A stretch of 64,000 nucleotides of DNA from DATFVJ01 sp035517695 (GCA_035517695.1 DATIYI010000379.1:30033-94032), one strand, 5' to 3'. Shown: positions 34,445 through 43,893, numbered from the stretch's first letter. Notes: generated from the letters alone by a model not told the origin. Made by a program: numbers and translations.

Positions 34445-35795
34445 TCGTGGCGCCGGGCTCGACAGTTTCGTGTCCGCCCACGCCGACGAGTTCGTCGCGT
34501 TCCGCAGGGATCTGCACGCGCATCCTGAGCTCGGCTACCACGAGAACCGGACGACTCGCCTCGTCGCCGCCAGGCTGGCCGCGGCCGGGCTGCGGCCAGC
34601 TGTCCTGCCGAAGGGCACCGGTATGGTCGTCGACATCGGCGATGGCACCGGACCGGTGATCGCCCTGCGCGCCGAGCTCGACGCGCTCCCGATATCAGAC
34701 GAGAAGAACGTGCCCTACCGCTCGACCGTGCGTAACGCCTGCCACGCATGCGGGCACGACGTGCACACGGCGATCGTAATCGGCGCCGGGCTCTACCTTG
34801 CCCGCCTCGCCGCAGCCGGCGAGCTGCCTGGACGAGTCCGGCTGGTGTTCCAGCCGGCCGAGGAAGTCCCAGGCGGTGCGCTCGACGTGCTTGCCGCCGG
34901 CGGGATCGCGTCCGTTGACCGGATCTTCGCGCTGCACTGTGACCCGCGGCTCGATGTCGGCAAGATCGGCCTGCGCGCTGGGCCGATTACCGCTGCCTGC
35001 GACAAAATCGTGGTTCGGGTCGCGGGGCCTGGCGGCCATACCGCGCGGCCGCATCTCACCGCCGACCTGGTGTACGCGCTCGGCAAGATCGTGACCGAGC
35101 TTCCCGCCGCACTGTCCAGGCGGGTAGATCCCAGGTCCAGCCTGAGCCTGGTTTGGGGCAGGGTGAGCGCAGGCGCCGCGGCCAACGCCATACCCGATGA
35201 CGGCATCGCGGAGGGGACCGTGCGCTGCCTCGGCGACGAAGCGTGGCATGCGGCGCCTAACCTGCTCAAGGCCCTGATCGACTCGGTGGCGAGTGCCTAC
35301 GGCGTACTCGCCGAGCTCAGCTACCAGCGGAACGTGCCGCCCACGGTAAACGAGTCGGTCAGCGTGCAGATGCTCACCGACGCCGCCACGCAGGTGCTCG
35401 GCGGCGACGGGATCGCGGCGGCGCCGCAGAGCCTAGGCGGCGAGGACTTCGCCTGGTACCTGGAATCGATCCCTGGTGCGCTCGCGCGGCTCGGCACCCG
35501 GGGCGGGGATGTGGCAGCCGACATCGACATCCACCAGGGCACGTTCGACGTTGACGAACGGGCGATCGGAATCGGCGTGAAGGTACTGGTCGCCACGGCG
35601 CTCGGGGCGCTCGGCGGGGGCCGGGTGGCGCCCAGCCTGCCGCCACCCGCTGTCGCAAGCGCCGTGGATGGACAGGGGAGCGGACCTGACCATCACAGTG
35701 GGACCTGCCCTCACAACGGCACTGGCCAGCGCGGTGGGCCTGACCAGGACGGCGCGGCTGAGCAGTGCGCTGGGCTGACCGGTGCGCTCGGCTAA
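34431..35795 (+). CDS. M20-family amidohydrolase (metallopeptidase)
   Basis: 454 residues. Metal and catalytic motifs are complete: LRAELDALPI, ACHACGHDVHTA (Cys and His ligands), PAEEVPGG (general base Glu), HCDP, and GGEDFAWYLE near the C-terminus. The internal dimerisation lid (VAGPGGHTARPH) is present. Relatives hydrolyse N-acyl amino acids or hippurate-like amides. The last 55 residues are a Gly/His/Asp/Gln-rich tail from imperfect repeats (35660-35790), not part of the family. Overlaps the upstream ligase gene. Confidence 0.9.
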   Translation: MRGRDRGAGLDSFVSAHADEFVAFRRDLHAHPELGYHENRTTRLVAARLAAAGLRPAVLPKGTGMVVDIGDGTGPVIALRAELDALPISDEKNVPYRSTVRNACHACGHDVHTAIVIGAGLYLARLAAAGELPGRVRLVFQPAEEVPGGALDVLAAGGIASVDRIFALHCDPRLDVGKIGLRAGPITAACDKIVVRVAGPGGHTARPHLTADLVYALGKIVTELPAALSRRVDPRSSLSLVWGRVSAGAAANAIPDDGIAEGTVRCLGDEAWHAAPNLLKALIDSVASAYGVLAELSYQRNVPPTVNESVSVQMLTDAATQVLGGDGIAAAPQSLGGEDFAWYLESIPGALARLGTRGGDVAADIDIHQGTFDVDERAIGIGVKVLVATALGALGGGRVAPSLPPPAVASAVDGQGSGPDHHSGTCPHNGTGQRGGPDQDGAAEQCAGLTGALG

Positions 35796-35882
35796 CGACG
35801 CTGGGCTGGCCACTGCTCGCTAACCACTGCGTCGGGCTGGCCCTCGGCCCGCCCGGCGGCTGGGCGGTAGCCTGGCTTGCAA

Positions 35883-36980
35883 ATGACGTACCAGCCGACA
35901 CTTGACGAAATCAGGCGCGCTCCCAAGGTCCTGCTACACGACCACCTCGACGGTGGGTTGCGGCCGGGGACGATCACCGAACTTGCCCGCGATATCGGAT
36001 ACGGCGATCTGCCCAGTGACGATGCGGGCGAGCTCGCCGAATGGTTCGCGCAGATAGCTGATTCTGGCTCGCTGGAAAGATACCTGGAATCGTTCAACCA
36101 CACCGTCGCCGTGATGCAGACCCGCGAAGGGCTCGCCCGTGTCGCCGCGGAATGTGCGGAAGACCTGGCCGCGGACGGCGTCGTGTACGCCGAGGTGCGG
36201 TTCGCGCCCGAGTTGCATACCGAGCGCGGGCTCAGCCTGGACGAGGTGGTCGAGGCCGTACTCGACGGATTCGCGGCCGGGACCAAGTCGGGTGCGATCC
36301 GGATTGGCGTGCTGCTCACCGCGATCAGGCATGCCGCTCGGTCGATGGAAATCGCCGAGCTCATGGTCAGGTACCGCGACGCCGGCGTCGCGGGGTTCGA
36401 CATCGCCGGGCCAGAGGCGGGCTACCCGCCCACCCGCCATCTGGACGCGTTCGAGTACCTGCAGCGGGAGAACGCGCATTTCACGATCCACGCAGGTGAG
36501 GGATTCGGGCTGCCGTCCATCTGGCAGGCGATCCAGTGGTGCGGCGCGGACAGGCTAGGCCACGGTGTCCGGATCATCGATGACATCGCTGAGGCCGACG
36601 ACGCACAAACGCCGAAGCTGGGGCGGCTGGCGGCGTATGTGCGTGACAAGCGGATCCCGCTCGAAATGTGCCCGACATCCAACGTGCACACCGGGGCCGC
36701 CCGTTCGGTCGCCGAGCACCCCATCGGCCTCCTGCGGCGCCTGTATTTCCGTGTCACGGTCAACACCGACAACCGGCTGATGAGCGCGACCAGCCTGTCA
36801 GGAGAATTCGCCCGGCTGGTCGATGCGTTCGGTTACGGCTGGGACGACCTACAGTGGTTCACTATCAATGCAATGAAATCGGCGTTCCTGCCCTTTGACG
36901 AGCGCCTGGAGCTTATCAACGGTGTCATCAAGCCAGGATTCGCACAGCTCAAGTGGCGCGGAAGCAAGCCACTCGCCTGA
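35883..36980 (+). CDS. add: adenosine deaminase
   Basis: 365 residues of the metal-dependent deaminase barrel; converts adenosine to inosine in purine salvage. Zinc ligands in LLHDHLDGGLRPGT, substrate and catalytic motifs FTIHAGEGFG, RLGHGVRI, CPTSNVHTG and VNTDNRLMS. The ATG at 35883 is nine bases after TAGCCT, consistent with a leaderless transcript; an in-frame TTG at 35877 is too close to that box. Works with the purine nucleoside phosphorylase encoded 0.8 kb downstream on the other strand. Confidence 0.94.
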   Translation: MTYQPTLDEIRRAPKVLLHDHLDGGLRPGTITELARDIGYGDLPSDDAGELAEWFAQIADSGSLERYLESFNHTVAVMQTREGLARVAAECAEDLAADGVVYAEVRFAPELHTERGLSLDEVVEAVLDGFAAGTKSGAIRIGVLLTAIRHAARSMEIAELMVRYRDAGVAGFDIAGPEAGYPPTRHLDAFEYLQRENAHFTIHAGEGFGLPSIWQAIQWCGADRLGHGVRIIDDIAEADDAQTPKLGRLAAYVRDKRIPLEMCPTSNVHTGAARSVAEHPIGLLRRLYFRVTVNTDNRLMSATSLSGEFARLVDAFGYGWDDLQWFTINAMKSAFLPFDERLELINGVIKPGFAQLKWRGSKPLA

Positions 36981-37029
36981 CGCGCCCATCGCCGGGGCGG
37001 CACGTGAGGCACGTGCTGCCGGACGCAAG

Positions 37030-37662
37030 GTGTTGCGCTCCCCCGGGGCGGTAGCGATCTGGTACGTGTGGCTCGTTTTCGCCGGGCTCAACATGATCGA
37101 TCTGGCCGTGCGGGGCCACGACCACACGTCGGCCGTGGTCGCGGCCAGCCTCGTGCTGATCACCGGGGTCGTTTTCGTCGTCGCGCTGCGCCCGCGGATC
37201 ATCGCGGACGATGACGGGGTGACGGTGCGCAACCCGATGCGCGACATCAGGGTGCCTTGGGGCGCGGTAACGAGCATCGACCTGCATGAGATGGTCCGCT
37301 TGCACTACCTGGCCATGGCAGCTGAACCCGTCGCGGGCAGGGAACCGCGGCAGCGCGTGCTGCGCAGCTGGGCGCTCCAGTCGTCGCGCAGGAGCCGGAT
37401 GAAGGCGCGGATGAGAGTCAGCGCCCGGACGGCCGAAGTAATCAGGGGCAGCCCGGGCTTCGCGCGCGCGCCGGCCGATGCGCAGGTGCTCACGGCCCAG
37501 CCCATCGCAGCGCGGGCGGTCGCCGAACTTGACGAGCTTCGCTCCGGCGCGGCTCAGCGAGGCGCTGCTGGCGGGCGGCCCGAGGTCAGTTGGGCCGCGG
37601 CGTCGGCCGCCGCACTGCTGCTGCCCGCCCTGCTGCTCGCCGTGGTCAGCCTTATTTCCTGA
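37030..37662 (+). CDS. PH-domain (bPH) membrane protein
   Basis: About 210 residues: two N-terminal membrane helices (VAIWYVWLVFAGLNMIDLAV, then VVAASLVLITGVVFVVAL), a soluble bacterial PH domain (DDDGVTVRNPMRDIRVPWGAVTSIDL), an Arg-rich linker and a C-terminal membrane helix (ASAAALLLPALLLAVVSLI). Function unknown. The GTG at 37030 is preferred because the open frame upstream overlaps adenosine deaminase by 86 bases; a TTG at 36895 would add 45 polar residues. No clear ribosome site. Confidence 0.75.
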   Translation: MLRSPGAVAIWYVWLVFAGLNMIDLAVRGHDHTSAVVAASLVLITGVVFVVALRPRIIADDDGVTVRNPMRDIRVPWGAVTSIDLHEMVRLHYLAMAAEPVAGREPRQRVLRSWALQSSRRSRMKARMRVSARTAEVIRGSPGFARAPADAQVLTAQPIAARAVAELDELRSGAAQRGAAGGRPEVSWAAASAAALLLPALLLAVVSLIS

Positions 37663-37774
37663 GCAGCTCGCGGCGAGGGCATGTCTCGCGGCTCGGCTCC
37701 TCGAGCACAAGCAGTGCCGTGCCGATCGCCGCCTTGATCATCGCCCGCATCCACCGAGATCTGCTAGGCCCTAG

Positions 37775-37789
37775 CGGGAGGCTCTCCCG
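37775..37789. terminator. hairpin between convergent PH and pnp genes
   Basis: CGGGAG-GCT-CTCCCG forms a six-bp stem with a three-base loop, preceded by the palindrome CTAGGCCCTAG. It sits between two convergent genes and could serve both. Confidence 0.5.
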
Positions 37790-37801
37790 GGGGGACTCGT
37801 G

Positions 37802-38596
37802 CTAGATGCCCGCGAGCAGCCCGGCGAGCAGCGCGCCGATCCTGGCCGCCGCGGGCTGGCCAGCGGCCAGCACGTCCGCGTGCTCGAGCGGCGCGCCGAG
37901 GCCCGCAGCCATGTTCGTGACCAAGGAGAAGGCGAGCACCTCCAGCCCCGCCTCGCGGGCCGCGATGGCCTCGAGCACGGTGGACATGCCAGCCAGGTCG
38001 GCGCCGAGTGTCCGCGCCATGCGGATCTCGGCCGGTGTTTCGTATTGAGGGCCCGGGAAGCATGCGTAGACCCCCTCGGCCAGGGACGGATCCTCGGCGT
38101 GGGCCAGCGCTCGCAGCCGCGGCGTGTAAAGCTCCGTCAGGTCCACGAATCTCGGCCCGCGTAGGGGCGACCGCCCGGTGAGGTTGATGTGATCGCTGAT
38201 GAGCACCGGCTGGCCGATTGAGAAATCCGCGCTTATCGCACCCGCCGCGTTGGTCAGCACGATCGTTCGCACGCCTGCCGCGGCAGCCGTTCTGATGCTG
38301 TGTACCGTCGCGTCCGGTCCGCGGCCCTCGTACAGATGGGTTCGTCCGAGGAAGATCACTAGGCGGTGGCTACCGGCGGCCACGGAACGGATCCTGCCCG
38401 CATGCCCGCTGGTCGAGGGTGCCGCGAAGCCGGGCAGGTCGGCCGCCGCGAACTCGTGGCTTGGCGGCCCGAACGCGTCCGCGGCGTCGCTCCAGCCCGA
38501 TCCGAGCACCACCGCCGCGGTATGCCCGTCGGCACCTGTGCGGTCTCGCAGAACGTCCGCGGCGGCGCGCGCGGCCTTGTACGGGTCGTCGTTCAC
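37802..38596 (-). CDS. purine nucleoside phosphorylase
   Basis: 264 residues of the trimeric PNP class (deoD2/punA-like), splitting inosine or guanosine with phosphate. Phosphate-loop VVLGSGWSDAADAF, GHAGRI, VLTNAAGAI, the PQYETPAEIRM block and the base-binding MSTVLEAIAAREAGLEVLAFSLVTN are all present. In relatives the gene neighbours the NAD(P)H-quinone dehydrogenase lpdA; here only an lpdA remnant remains beside it. Confidence 0.93.
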   Translation of the reverse strand: MNDDPYKAARAAADVLRDRTGADGHTAAVVLGSGWSDAADAFGPPSHEFAAADLPGFAAPSTSGHAGRIRSVAAGSHRLVIFLGRTHLYEGRGPDATVHSIRTAAAAGVRTIVLTNAAGAISADFSIGQPVLISDHINLTGRSPLRGPRFVDLTELYTPRLRALAHAEDPSLAEGVYACFPGPQYETPAEIRMARTLGADLAGMSTVLEAIAAREAGLEVLAFSLVTNMAAGLGAPLEHADVLAAGQPAAARIGALLAGLLAGI

Positions 38597-38714
38597 GTCA
38601 GCCGACAGTACGCTGCCGCCGCACCATCACCCTGCTGGGGGCTCGTCGCCGAGCAGTCAGCGCCCGCCTGGACCGCCAGCTGCGGGCTGCTCGGATCCAA
38701 TCAGCTCTGGTCGG

Positions 38715-39215
38715 TGCAGGCTTGCCAGCCGCCAATCGGCGGATGTGGCCGCACGGCTGGCTGGCGAGGGTGTCCGGATGGTGACCGGTGAAGTCAGACT
38801 GCTGGACGCCGGTGTCGTGGCCGTAGCCGAAACGCGGTTGACCGCGGCGTCGTCCTCATCGCGACCGGCGCGCATCCAAGAGTGCTGCCTGGCGCCGTGC
38901 CTGACAGTGAGCATGTTCTAGACTGGCGCCAGATCTATCACCTTACCGAAGTGCCGCGGCAGTTGATCGTAGTCGGCTCGGGGGTAACAGGCGCGGAGTT
39001 CGCCAGTGCGTACCAGGCGCTCGGTTCGCAGGTCATGCTGGTCTCGTCGCGCCAACGGGTGCTGCCGCACGAGGATGAGGACGCGGCGGTTGTGTTGGAG
39101 GACGTGTTCAGGCGGCGCGGCATGACCGTGCTCAGCAGATCGCGGGCGGCGGCCGTAAAACGCTCAGGGGACGGCGTGGTGGCAACCTTGGAGGACGCTC
39201 GGCGAGGCGGTGACG
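38715..39215 (+). pseudogene. LpdA-type NAD(P)H-quinone dehydrogenase remnant
   Basis: In one frame RLASRQSADVAARLAGEGVR leads to MVTGEVRLLDAG; in another, VVLIATGAHPRVLPGAVP is followed by DWRQIYHLTEVPRQLIVVGS, GVTGAEFASAYQALGSQV, SSRQRVLPHEDEDAAVVLED and VFRRRGMTVLSRSRAAAVKR, then KRSGDGVVATLEDARR. This is the middle third of the flavoprotein disulfide reductase LpdA (NAD-binding GSGVTGAEFA). The N-terminal FAD/redox-Cys region and the whole C-terminal dimerisation domain are absent, and one frameshift is visible. It sits beside pnp, its normal neighbour. Confidence 0.85.
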
Positions 39216-39442
39216 CCGCAGCGGCTCAGCCACGTCGCCGCCAGGCCGCCCGCAGGCTCACGCAGTCGCCGGCGAGCGTCTGTTGATACCTAACGGCTGC
39301 CGCGGATGGCCGCAGCACGCCCGGCGCCCCGCGGCCTGGAGGGAAGCGAGGTGCCGCGGGGTGAGTCGTCCGCACGGCTTTTCACAAGGGGACTGACAGC
39401 TCGTTCACAGAACATCCACGCGCGACTGACGAGGAGGTACCC

Positions 39443-40285
39443 GTGCCGCCACTTGACCGCGATACCGCCCGTGCCTGGATTGCCCGCTGGGACCGTCAGC
39501 AGGAGGTCTACCTACCCGACAGGGAAGATCGTTTCACTGTGCTGATCGACGCGGTCGAGGCCGCTGCGGGCCGCCCCGACCCGGTAGTTCTCGACCTCGG
39601 CTGCGGTCCTGGTTCGCTGGCCGGACGCCTGCTTGACCGGCTCCCCGCCGCCACGGTCATCGCGGTCGACGCAGATCCGCTGCTACTCGCCCTCGGCCGG
39701 GCAGCCGAACGGGGTCGCGGCGGGCTGCGCTTCGTCGATTGTGATCTGCGCGTACCCGGGTGGAGCGCGGCCCTCAGCCTGGACAGGCCCGCGGACGCGG
39801 CGGTGAGCACTACGGCGTTGCACTGGCTCACCGAGGCGGAGCTACGGGTGATGTACACCGAGGTCGCGGGGGCCCTGCGGCGGGGCGGCGTGCTACTCAA
39901 CGGCGATCACTTCGTCGCGGACGCGCCGGCTCTTGCCCGCCTCGAGCGCGGCCTGATGGAGGCGCAGAAGCGCCGCTCACTGGCCGGTCATGCGGGCGGT
40001 CGCGGGCGGCCGTGCGGACACTCGGTCGACGGCACCGCCGCCACGGCAGGTCACGGCGGCGCGCATGAGAACTGGTCGCAGTGGTGGGCGGCGGTGGCGG
40101 CCGACCCGCGGCTTGCCGAGTTCAACGCGGAGCGCGAGCACCGCTGGGCAGCGGCCGCCCATCATGGCACGGAAAGCGGACGGCTTGCCGCCCACGTCGG
40201 TGCTCTTGAGGCCGCGGGGTTCTGCCAGATAGGCACGTTGTGGCAGCGTGCGGAGAACCGGCTCCTCTGCGGGTTCCGCCGCTGA
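39443..40285 (+). CDS. class I SAM-dependent methyltransferase
   Basis: 280 residues. SAM motif I is VVLDLGCGPGSLAGRL (about residues 48-63), motif II VIAVDADPLLLALG, and the post-motif DAAVSTTALHWLTEAELRVMY resembles trans-aconitate/ubiquinone-type methyltransferases. The His/Gly-rich segment about residues 180-210 is an unusual insert. The GTG start has GAGGAGGT six bases upstream. Substrate unknown, and the neighbours do not reveal it. Confidence 0.85.
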   Translation: MPPLDRDTARAWIARWDRQQEVYLPDREDRFTVLIDAVEAAAGRPDPVVLDLGCGPGSLAGRLLDRLPAATVIAVDADPLLLALGRAAERGRGGLRFVDCDLRVPGWSAALSLDRPADAAVSTTALHWLTEAELRVMYTEVAGALRRGGVLLNGDHFVADAPALARLERGLMEAQKRRSLAGHAGGRGRPCGHSVDGTAATAGHGGAHENWSQWWAAVAADPRLAEFNAEREHRWAAAAHHGTESGRLAAHVGALEAAGFCQIGTLWQRAENRLLCGFRR

Positions 40286-40367
40286 GCCAAAGCCAAGCTC
40301 CTGCTGGCGAAGCGCCGCGGCAGCCGTTATGGCTGTGCTGCCCCCCGCGCCCCCGGATCGCCCGCTC

Positions 40368-40670
40368 CTAGTGAGTTGGGTGCCCAAGATCTGGATCGTC
40401 TGGGACCGCCAGGCCGTGCTGGCGCAGCCGCACGGCGCGGATGTCGTCCGCGTACACCGCCACCGTGAACACGCTCCCCGCGAGCGCGAGCGCGGGCACC
40501 ATCAGCCGTAGCCAGACGGGTCCTGGCAGCAACGCGAGGAGCAGGCAGACCGGGACCATCACCGCGAGGTGCCGCGCGACCACGCGGCCACGCCAGCCCG
40601 CGTCGGTAAGTTCGTGGCGGACCCATTCCGAGTTCTCGGCGCGCAGCCGCATACCGACCGTGAACCGCAA
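40368..40670 (-). CDS. DUF5313 small membrane protein
   Basis: About 100 residues. The core WVRHELTDAGWRGRVVARHL, then LLLALLPGPVWLRLMVPALA and VAVYADDIRAVRLRQHG matches the actinobacterial DUF5313 family, which has two membrane helices. Function unknown. The start is uncertain (TTG at 40670 or ATG at 40652). It follows the acyl-CoA carboxylase alpha gene at 88 bases on the same strand. Confidence 0.7.
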   Translation of the reverse strand: MRFTVGMRLRAENSEWVRHELTDAGWRGRVVARHLAVMVPVCLLLALLPGPVWLRLMVPALALAGSVFTVAVYADDIRAVRLRQHGLAVPDDPDLGHPTH

Positions 40671-40758
40671 CCGGCCGGCCAGGCTCGGATCGCCGCGCAG
40701 CCGGGTCAGTTCACACCGCCGTGAGCGTTCATGGTTGCCTGAATCCTTGCTCCGGTGG

Positions 40759-42543
40759 TCAATCGGTAATTTTGCAGATGGCTTCGCCGCTTGAGACGCT
40801 CTGCCCGGCCGCGACGGCGAGCCCGGTCACGGTGCCGCCCTTATGCGCGGCTAGTGGCTGCTCCATTTTCATCGCCTCGAGTACGACGATGGTGTCTCCC
40901 GCTGATACCTGCTGGCCCTCACCGGCGACGAGCTTGACGATGGTGCCCTGCATGGGACTGACGAGGGTGTCACCGCCGGCGGACGCGGCCTTGCGCTTAC
41001 CTCGCGGCGACGAGCGCTGCTGGCCGCTGGCGGCCCGGCCAGCCGAGCCGCCGTCGCCTGTCACGCCCGCCGCGTCGCCCACGACGAGGAACCCTGGGGG
41101 CAGCACCACCTCGAGCCGCTTGCCGCCGACTTCGACGGTGATCCGCTCGCGAGCACCCGGCTCGGCGCCGTCCACGGCGGCCTCGCCGCCGAACGGCTCG
41201 ATGTCACCTTCGAACTCGGTCTCGATCCACCTGGTATGGACGCTGAACGGCTCCGCCGTGAACGCCGGGTCTGCCGCTACGGCGCGGTGGAACGGGAGCA
41301 CGGTCGGCATCCCGCCGACCTCGAACTCGGCAAGCGCCCGCCTGGCACGTTGGAGTGCCTGGTGGCGGTCGGCGCCTGTCACGATGAGCTTGGCGATCAA
41401 TGAGTCGAATGCCTGCGGCACGGTCATGCCCTCGCGGTACCCGGCGTCGAGGCGGACGCCGGGACCGGACGGGGCCTGCCAGTGTGTGATCTTCCCAGGC
41501 GCGGGCATGAAGTTGCGTCCCGGATCCTCGGCGTTGATCCGGAACTCGATCGAGTGAGCCCGCGGCGACGGATCCTCGTAGCCGATCCGCTCACCGTCGG
41601 AGAGCCTGAACATCTCCCGCACCAGGTCGATCCCGGTGACCTCCTCGGTGACCGGATGCTCGACCTGTAGCCGGGTGTTCACCTCGAGGAAGGAGACGAT
41701 TCCGTCCGTGCCGACGAGGAATTCGCAGGTTCCCGCGCCCACGTAGCCGGCCGCGCGCAGGATCGCCTTGGACGACTCGTAGAGCACCTGTGTCTGCTCG
41801 GGATCCAGGAACGGCGCCGGCGCCTCCTCGACCAGCTTCTGGTGGCGGCGCTGCAGTGAGCAGTCGCGCGTCGAGATCACGACGACGCCGCCGTGGGCGT
41901 CGGCCAGACACTGGGTCTCGACGTGCCGCGGCCGGTCCAGATACCGCTCGGCGAAGCACTCGCCACGGCCGAACGCCGCGACCGCCTCCCGGACCGCCGA
42001 TTCGTACTGGTGCTCGATCTCGTCGAGCGTGCGTGCCACCTTGAGGCCGCGGCCGCCGCCGCCGTAGGCGGCCTTGATGGCGACGGGCAGGCCGTGCTCG
42101 CGGGCGAACGCGACCACATCCGCGGCGCCGGCAACCGGGTCGGCCGTACCCGGCGCGAGCGGCGCGCCGGCGGCCAGCGCGATGTGCCGCGCGCTGACCT
42201 TGTCACCAAGCGCGTGGATGGCCGCGGGGGGCGGGCCGATCCAGGTCAGGCCGGCGTCAATGACGGCTTGCGCGAAAGCCGCGTTCTCCGCGAGGAAGCC
42301 GTAGCCAGGATGGATCGCGTCCGCGCCCGCCTGTGCCGCTACCTTGAGGATCTTCCCGGTGTCCAGGTAGGACTCGGCCGCGGTCTGCCCGCCGAGGGCG
42401 TATGCCTCGTCTGCCATCGTCACGTGCAGCCCGTCAACGTCGGGCTCCGCATAGACGGCAACGCTGACCATGCCCGCATCGCGGCAGGCACGGGCGATAC
42501 GGATCGCGATCTCGCCGCGGTTAGCGATGAGGACCTTGCGCAC
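40759..42543 (-). CDS. acyl-CoA carboxylase alpha subunit (biotin carboxylase + BCCP)
   Basis: 594 residues, AccA3-like. Biotin carboxylase domain from KVLIANRGEIAIRIARACRD, with the ATP-grasp glycine loop KAAYGGGGRGLKV and catalytic EVNTRLQVEHPVTEEVTG. The C-terminal biotinyl domain carries VLEAMKMEQPLAA, whose Lys receives biotin from BirA (gene at 53772). A Gly/Ser/Lys-rich linker of about 45 residues joins them. The GTG at 42543 has GAGGAGGC upstream. Shared by the two carboxyltransferases in this window (43936, 59862), by inference. Confidence 0.93.
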   Translation of the reverse strand: MRKVLIANRGEIAIRIARACRDAGMVSVAVYAEPDVDGLHVTMADEAYALGGQTAAESYLDTGKILKVAAQAGADAIHPGYGFLAENAAFAQAVIDAGLTWIGPPPAAIHALGDKVSARHIALAAGAPLAPGTADPVAGAADVVAFAREHGLPVAIKAAYGGGGRGLKVARTLDEIEHQYESAVREAVAAFGRGECFAERYLDRPRHVETQCLADAHGGVVVISTRDCSLQRRHQKLVEEAPAPFLDPEQTQVLYESSKAILRAAGYVGAGTCEFLVGTDGIVSFLEVNTRLQVEHPVTEEVTGIDLVREMFRLSDGERIGYEDPSPRAHSIEFRINAEDPGRNFMPAPGKITHWQAPSGPGVRLDAGYREGMTVPQAFDSLIAKLIVTGADRHQALQRARRALAEFEVGGMPTVLPFHRAVAADPAFTAEPFSVHTRWIETEFEGDIEPFGGEAAVDGAEPGARERITVEVGGKRLEVVLPPGFLVVGDAAGVTGDGGSAGRAASGQQRSSPRGKRKAASAGGDTLVSPMQGTIVKLVAGEGQQVSAGDTIVVLEAMKMEQPLAAHKGGTVTGLAVAAGQSVSSGEAICKITD

Positions 42544-42622
42544 GGTATGCCTCCTCTCAGCCGCAAGGAGTCTAAACGGTGCGGCCCGTCCTGCCGTAGG
42601 GCCGGCCGCCCCGATTAGCCGA

Positions 42623-42874
42623 TCAGCGGGGCCGCGCGCTCGCGCGCCACCCGCCTGGCCCGTGCGGCACCGGCGCGGGCAACAGCCGCGACCGGTCACA
42701 CCAGCCGGACATGGCCCGGGCGTCGGCGCGCCCCGAGCGCGGGCCGGCGCGGCCGGCGGCCTGCCTGGCGGCGACGCGAGTGATCGCGAGCGCTGCCACA
42801 AGGGCCGCGGTCTCCTCAGCGTTCGCGTCGCCTCGTACCACCCGCAGCAGTGGCCGCATGGACGCCTCAGTCAC
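42623..42874 (-). CDS. acyl-CoA carboxylase epsilon subunit
   Basis: 83 residues with the epsilon-subunit pattern: an N-terminal PLLRVVRGDANAEETAALVA helix, a variable Ala/Arg-rich middle, and a C-terminal SGWCDRSRLL...GPGGWRASARPR. In Streptomyces and Mycobacterium this subunit holds the alpha and beta subunits of acyl/propionyl-CoA carboxylases together. Starts at GTG 42874; an ATG five codons in is the alternative. Located between the NYN gene and the alpha subunit gene. Confidence 0.85.
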   Translation of the reverse strand: MTEASMRPLLRVVRGDANAEETAALVAALAITRVAARQAAGRAGPRSGRADARAMSGWCDRSRLLPAPVPHGPGGWRASARPR

Positions 42875-42924
42875 GTGCGATCCTCCAAGAGTTCGGGGTG
42901 CCGGTGTCAGGTCCGCGTCGTTCC

Positions 42925-43893
42925 CTATGCGCGCGTCTTCCCAATGCCGATACCGAATTCACGGTGCACGCGCTCCCAGAACGCGTCCCTGAGCCACTCC
43001 CTGGCCTCCTGGTAAGGACGCAGCGAGAGGCCGAGTTCCTTCTCCGCCTCGACGAGCAGCTCCTTGTCGATAACCGGCGGCAGGATTGGCCCGGGCAGCA
43101 GGTCGCGGATGTTGTCACTGCCGCGGGTGAGGATCCACTTCTGGGCCACGTGCTCGCCTGCCTCTTCGACCCGGTCACGGTCCGGGCCCAGACGCGTCGC
43201 CTGCGCGGTCATCAAGCTCTGCCCGAAAACCCTGGCGCGCGGCGGCCTGTCGCCGAACAGCTGGGCGGGTGAGGGTGCGACGTGGGTGACCACATTGTCG
43301 GGCCGCACCGGGTCGGTCACCGCGATCTGGTGCTTGGTGAAGTACGTCTTAAGGAAGCCGGCGTCAAGCACGTCAACGGTGTCGGATTCCCAGACCAGCC
43401 GCTCCGCCTGGTTGGTGCCGTACGGTGGTTCGACTCCCCACAGGTGGACCCGCACGCCGAACGCCTGCGCGGCCTCCACTGCGGGAACCATATCTTCGTC
43501 GCCGGCCACGAGCACGGCGTCCGTGATCGCCCGGTGCCTGGCAAGCGCCTCCATATCGGCGCGGATCTGCGCGTCCACGCCCTTTTGCTGGCCGCGTGCG
43601 TTGAGGTTGCCAAGACGCAACTTGACCCACGACATCTGGGCGATGACGCGCTGGTCGATCGTGGGAACCCGGTCCTTGGCGGCGTCGTACCAGTACACCC
43701 GCAGCAACTCGCCGCGAAGCTGGCTCGCGGCGAGCTGCGTCAGTGACTTGATGAGCTTGTCGGCGTCCACCCGGTACTCGCGCCGTGACCTCGCCTCGAA
43801 GAGGAGTTCGCCGGCCGCGGCGTAGATGTACCCGACATCCACCATGATCGCATAGCGCGCGACGAGGGGCAGCGGGCTCGCGAACTCTGTCAT
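42925..43893 (-). CDS. NYN-domain (PIN-like) putative ribonuclease
   Basis: 322 residues. The N-terminal NYN domain shows the acidic metal-site pattern AIMVDVGYIYAAAGELL, KGVDAQIRADMEALAR and DAVLVAGDEDMVPAVEAAQAFG, giving Asp residues spaced as in PIN/NYN nucleases. The C-terminal 120 residues are helical, with no known motif. NYN proteins process RNA. Why it sits inside an acyl-CoA carboxylase operon is not clear: 42 bases after the beta gene stop and 50 bases before epsilon, all on one strand. Confidence 0.85.
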   Translation of the reverse strand: MTEFASPLPLVARYAIMVDVGYIYAAAGELLFEARSRREYRVDADKLIKSLTQLAASQLRGELLRVYWYDAAKDRVPTIDQRVIAQMSWVKLRLGNLNARGQQKGVDAQIRADMEALARHRAITDAVLVAGDEDMVPAVEAAQAFGVRVHLWGVEPPYGTNQAERLVWESDTVDVLDAGFLKTYFTKHQIAVTDPVRPDNVVTHVAPSPAQLFGDRPPRARVFGQSLMTAQATRLGPDRDRVEEAGEHVAQKWILTRGSDNIRDLLPGPILPPVIDKELLVEAEKELGLSLRPYQEAREWLRDAFWERVHREFGIGIGKTRA

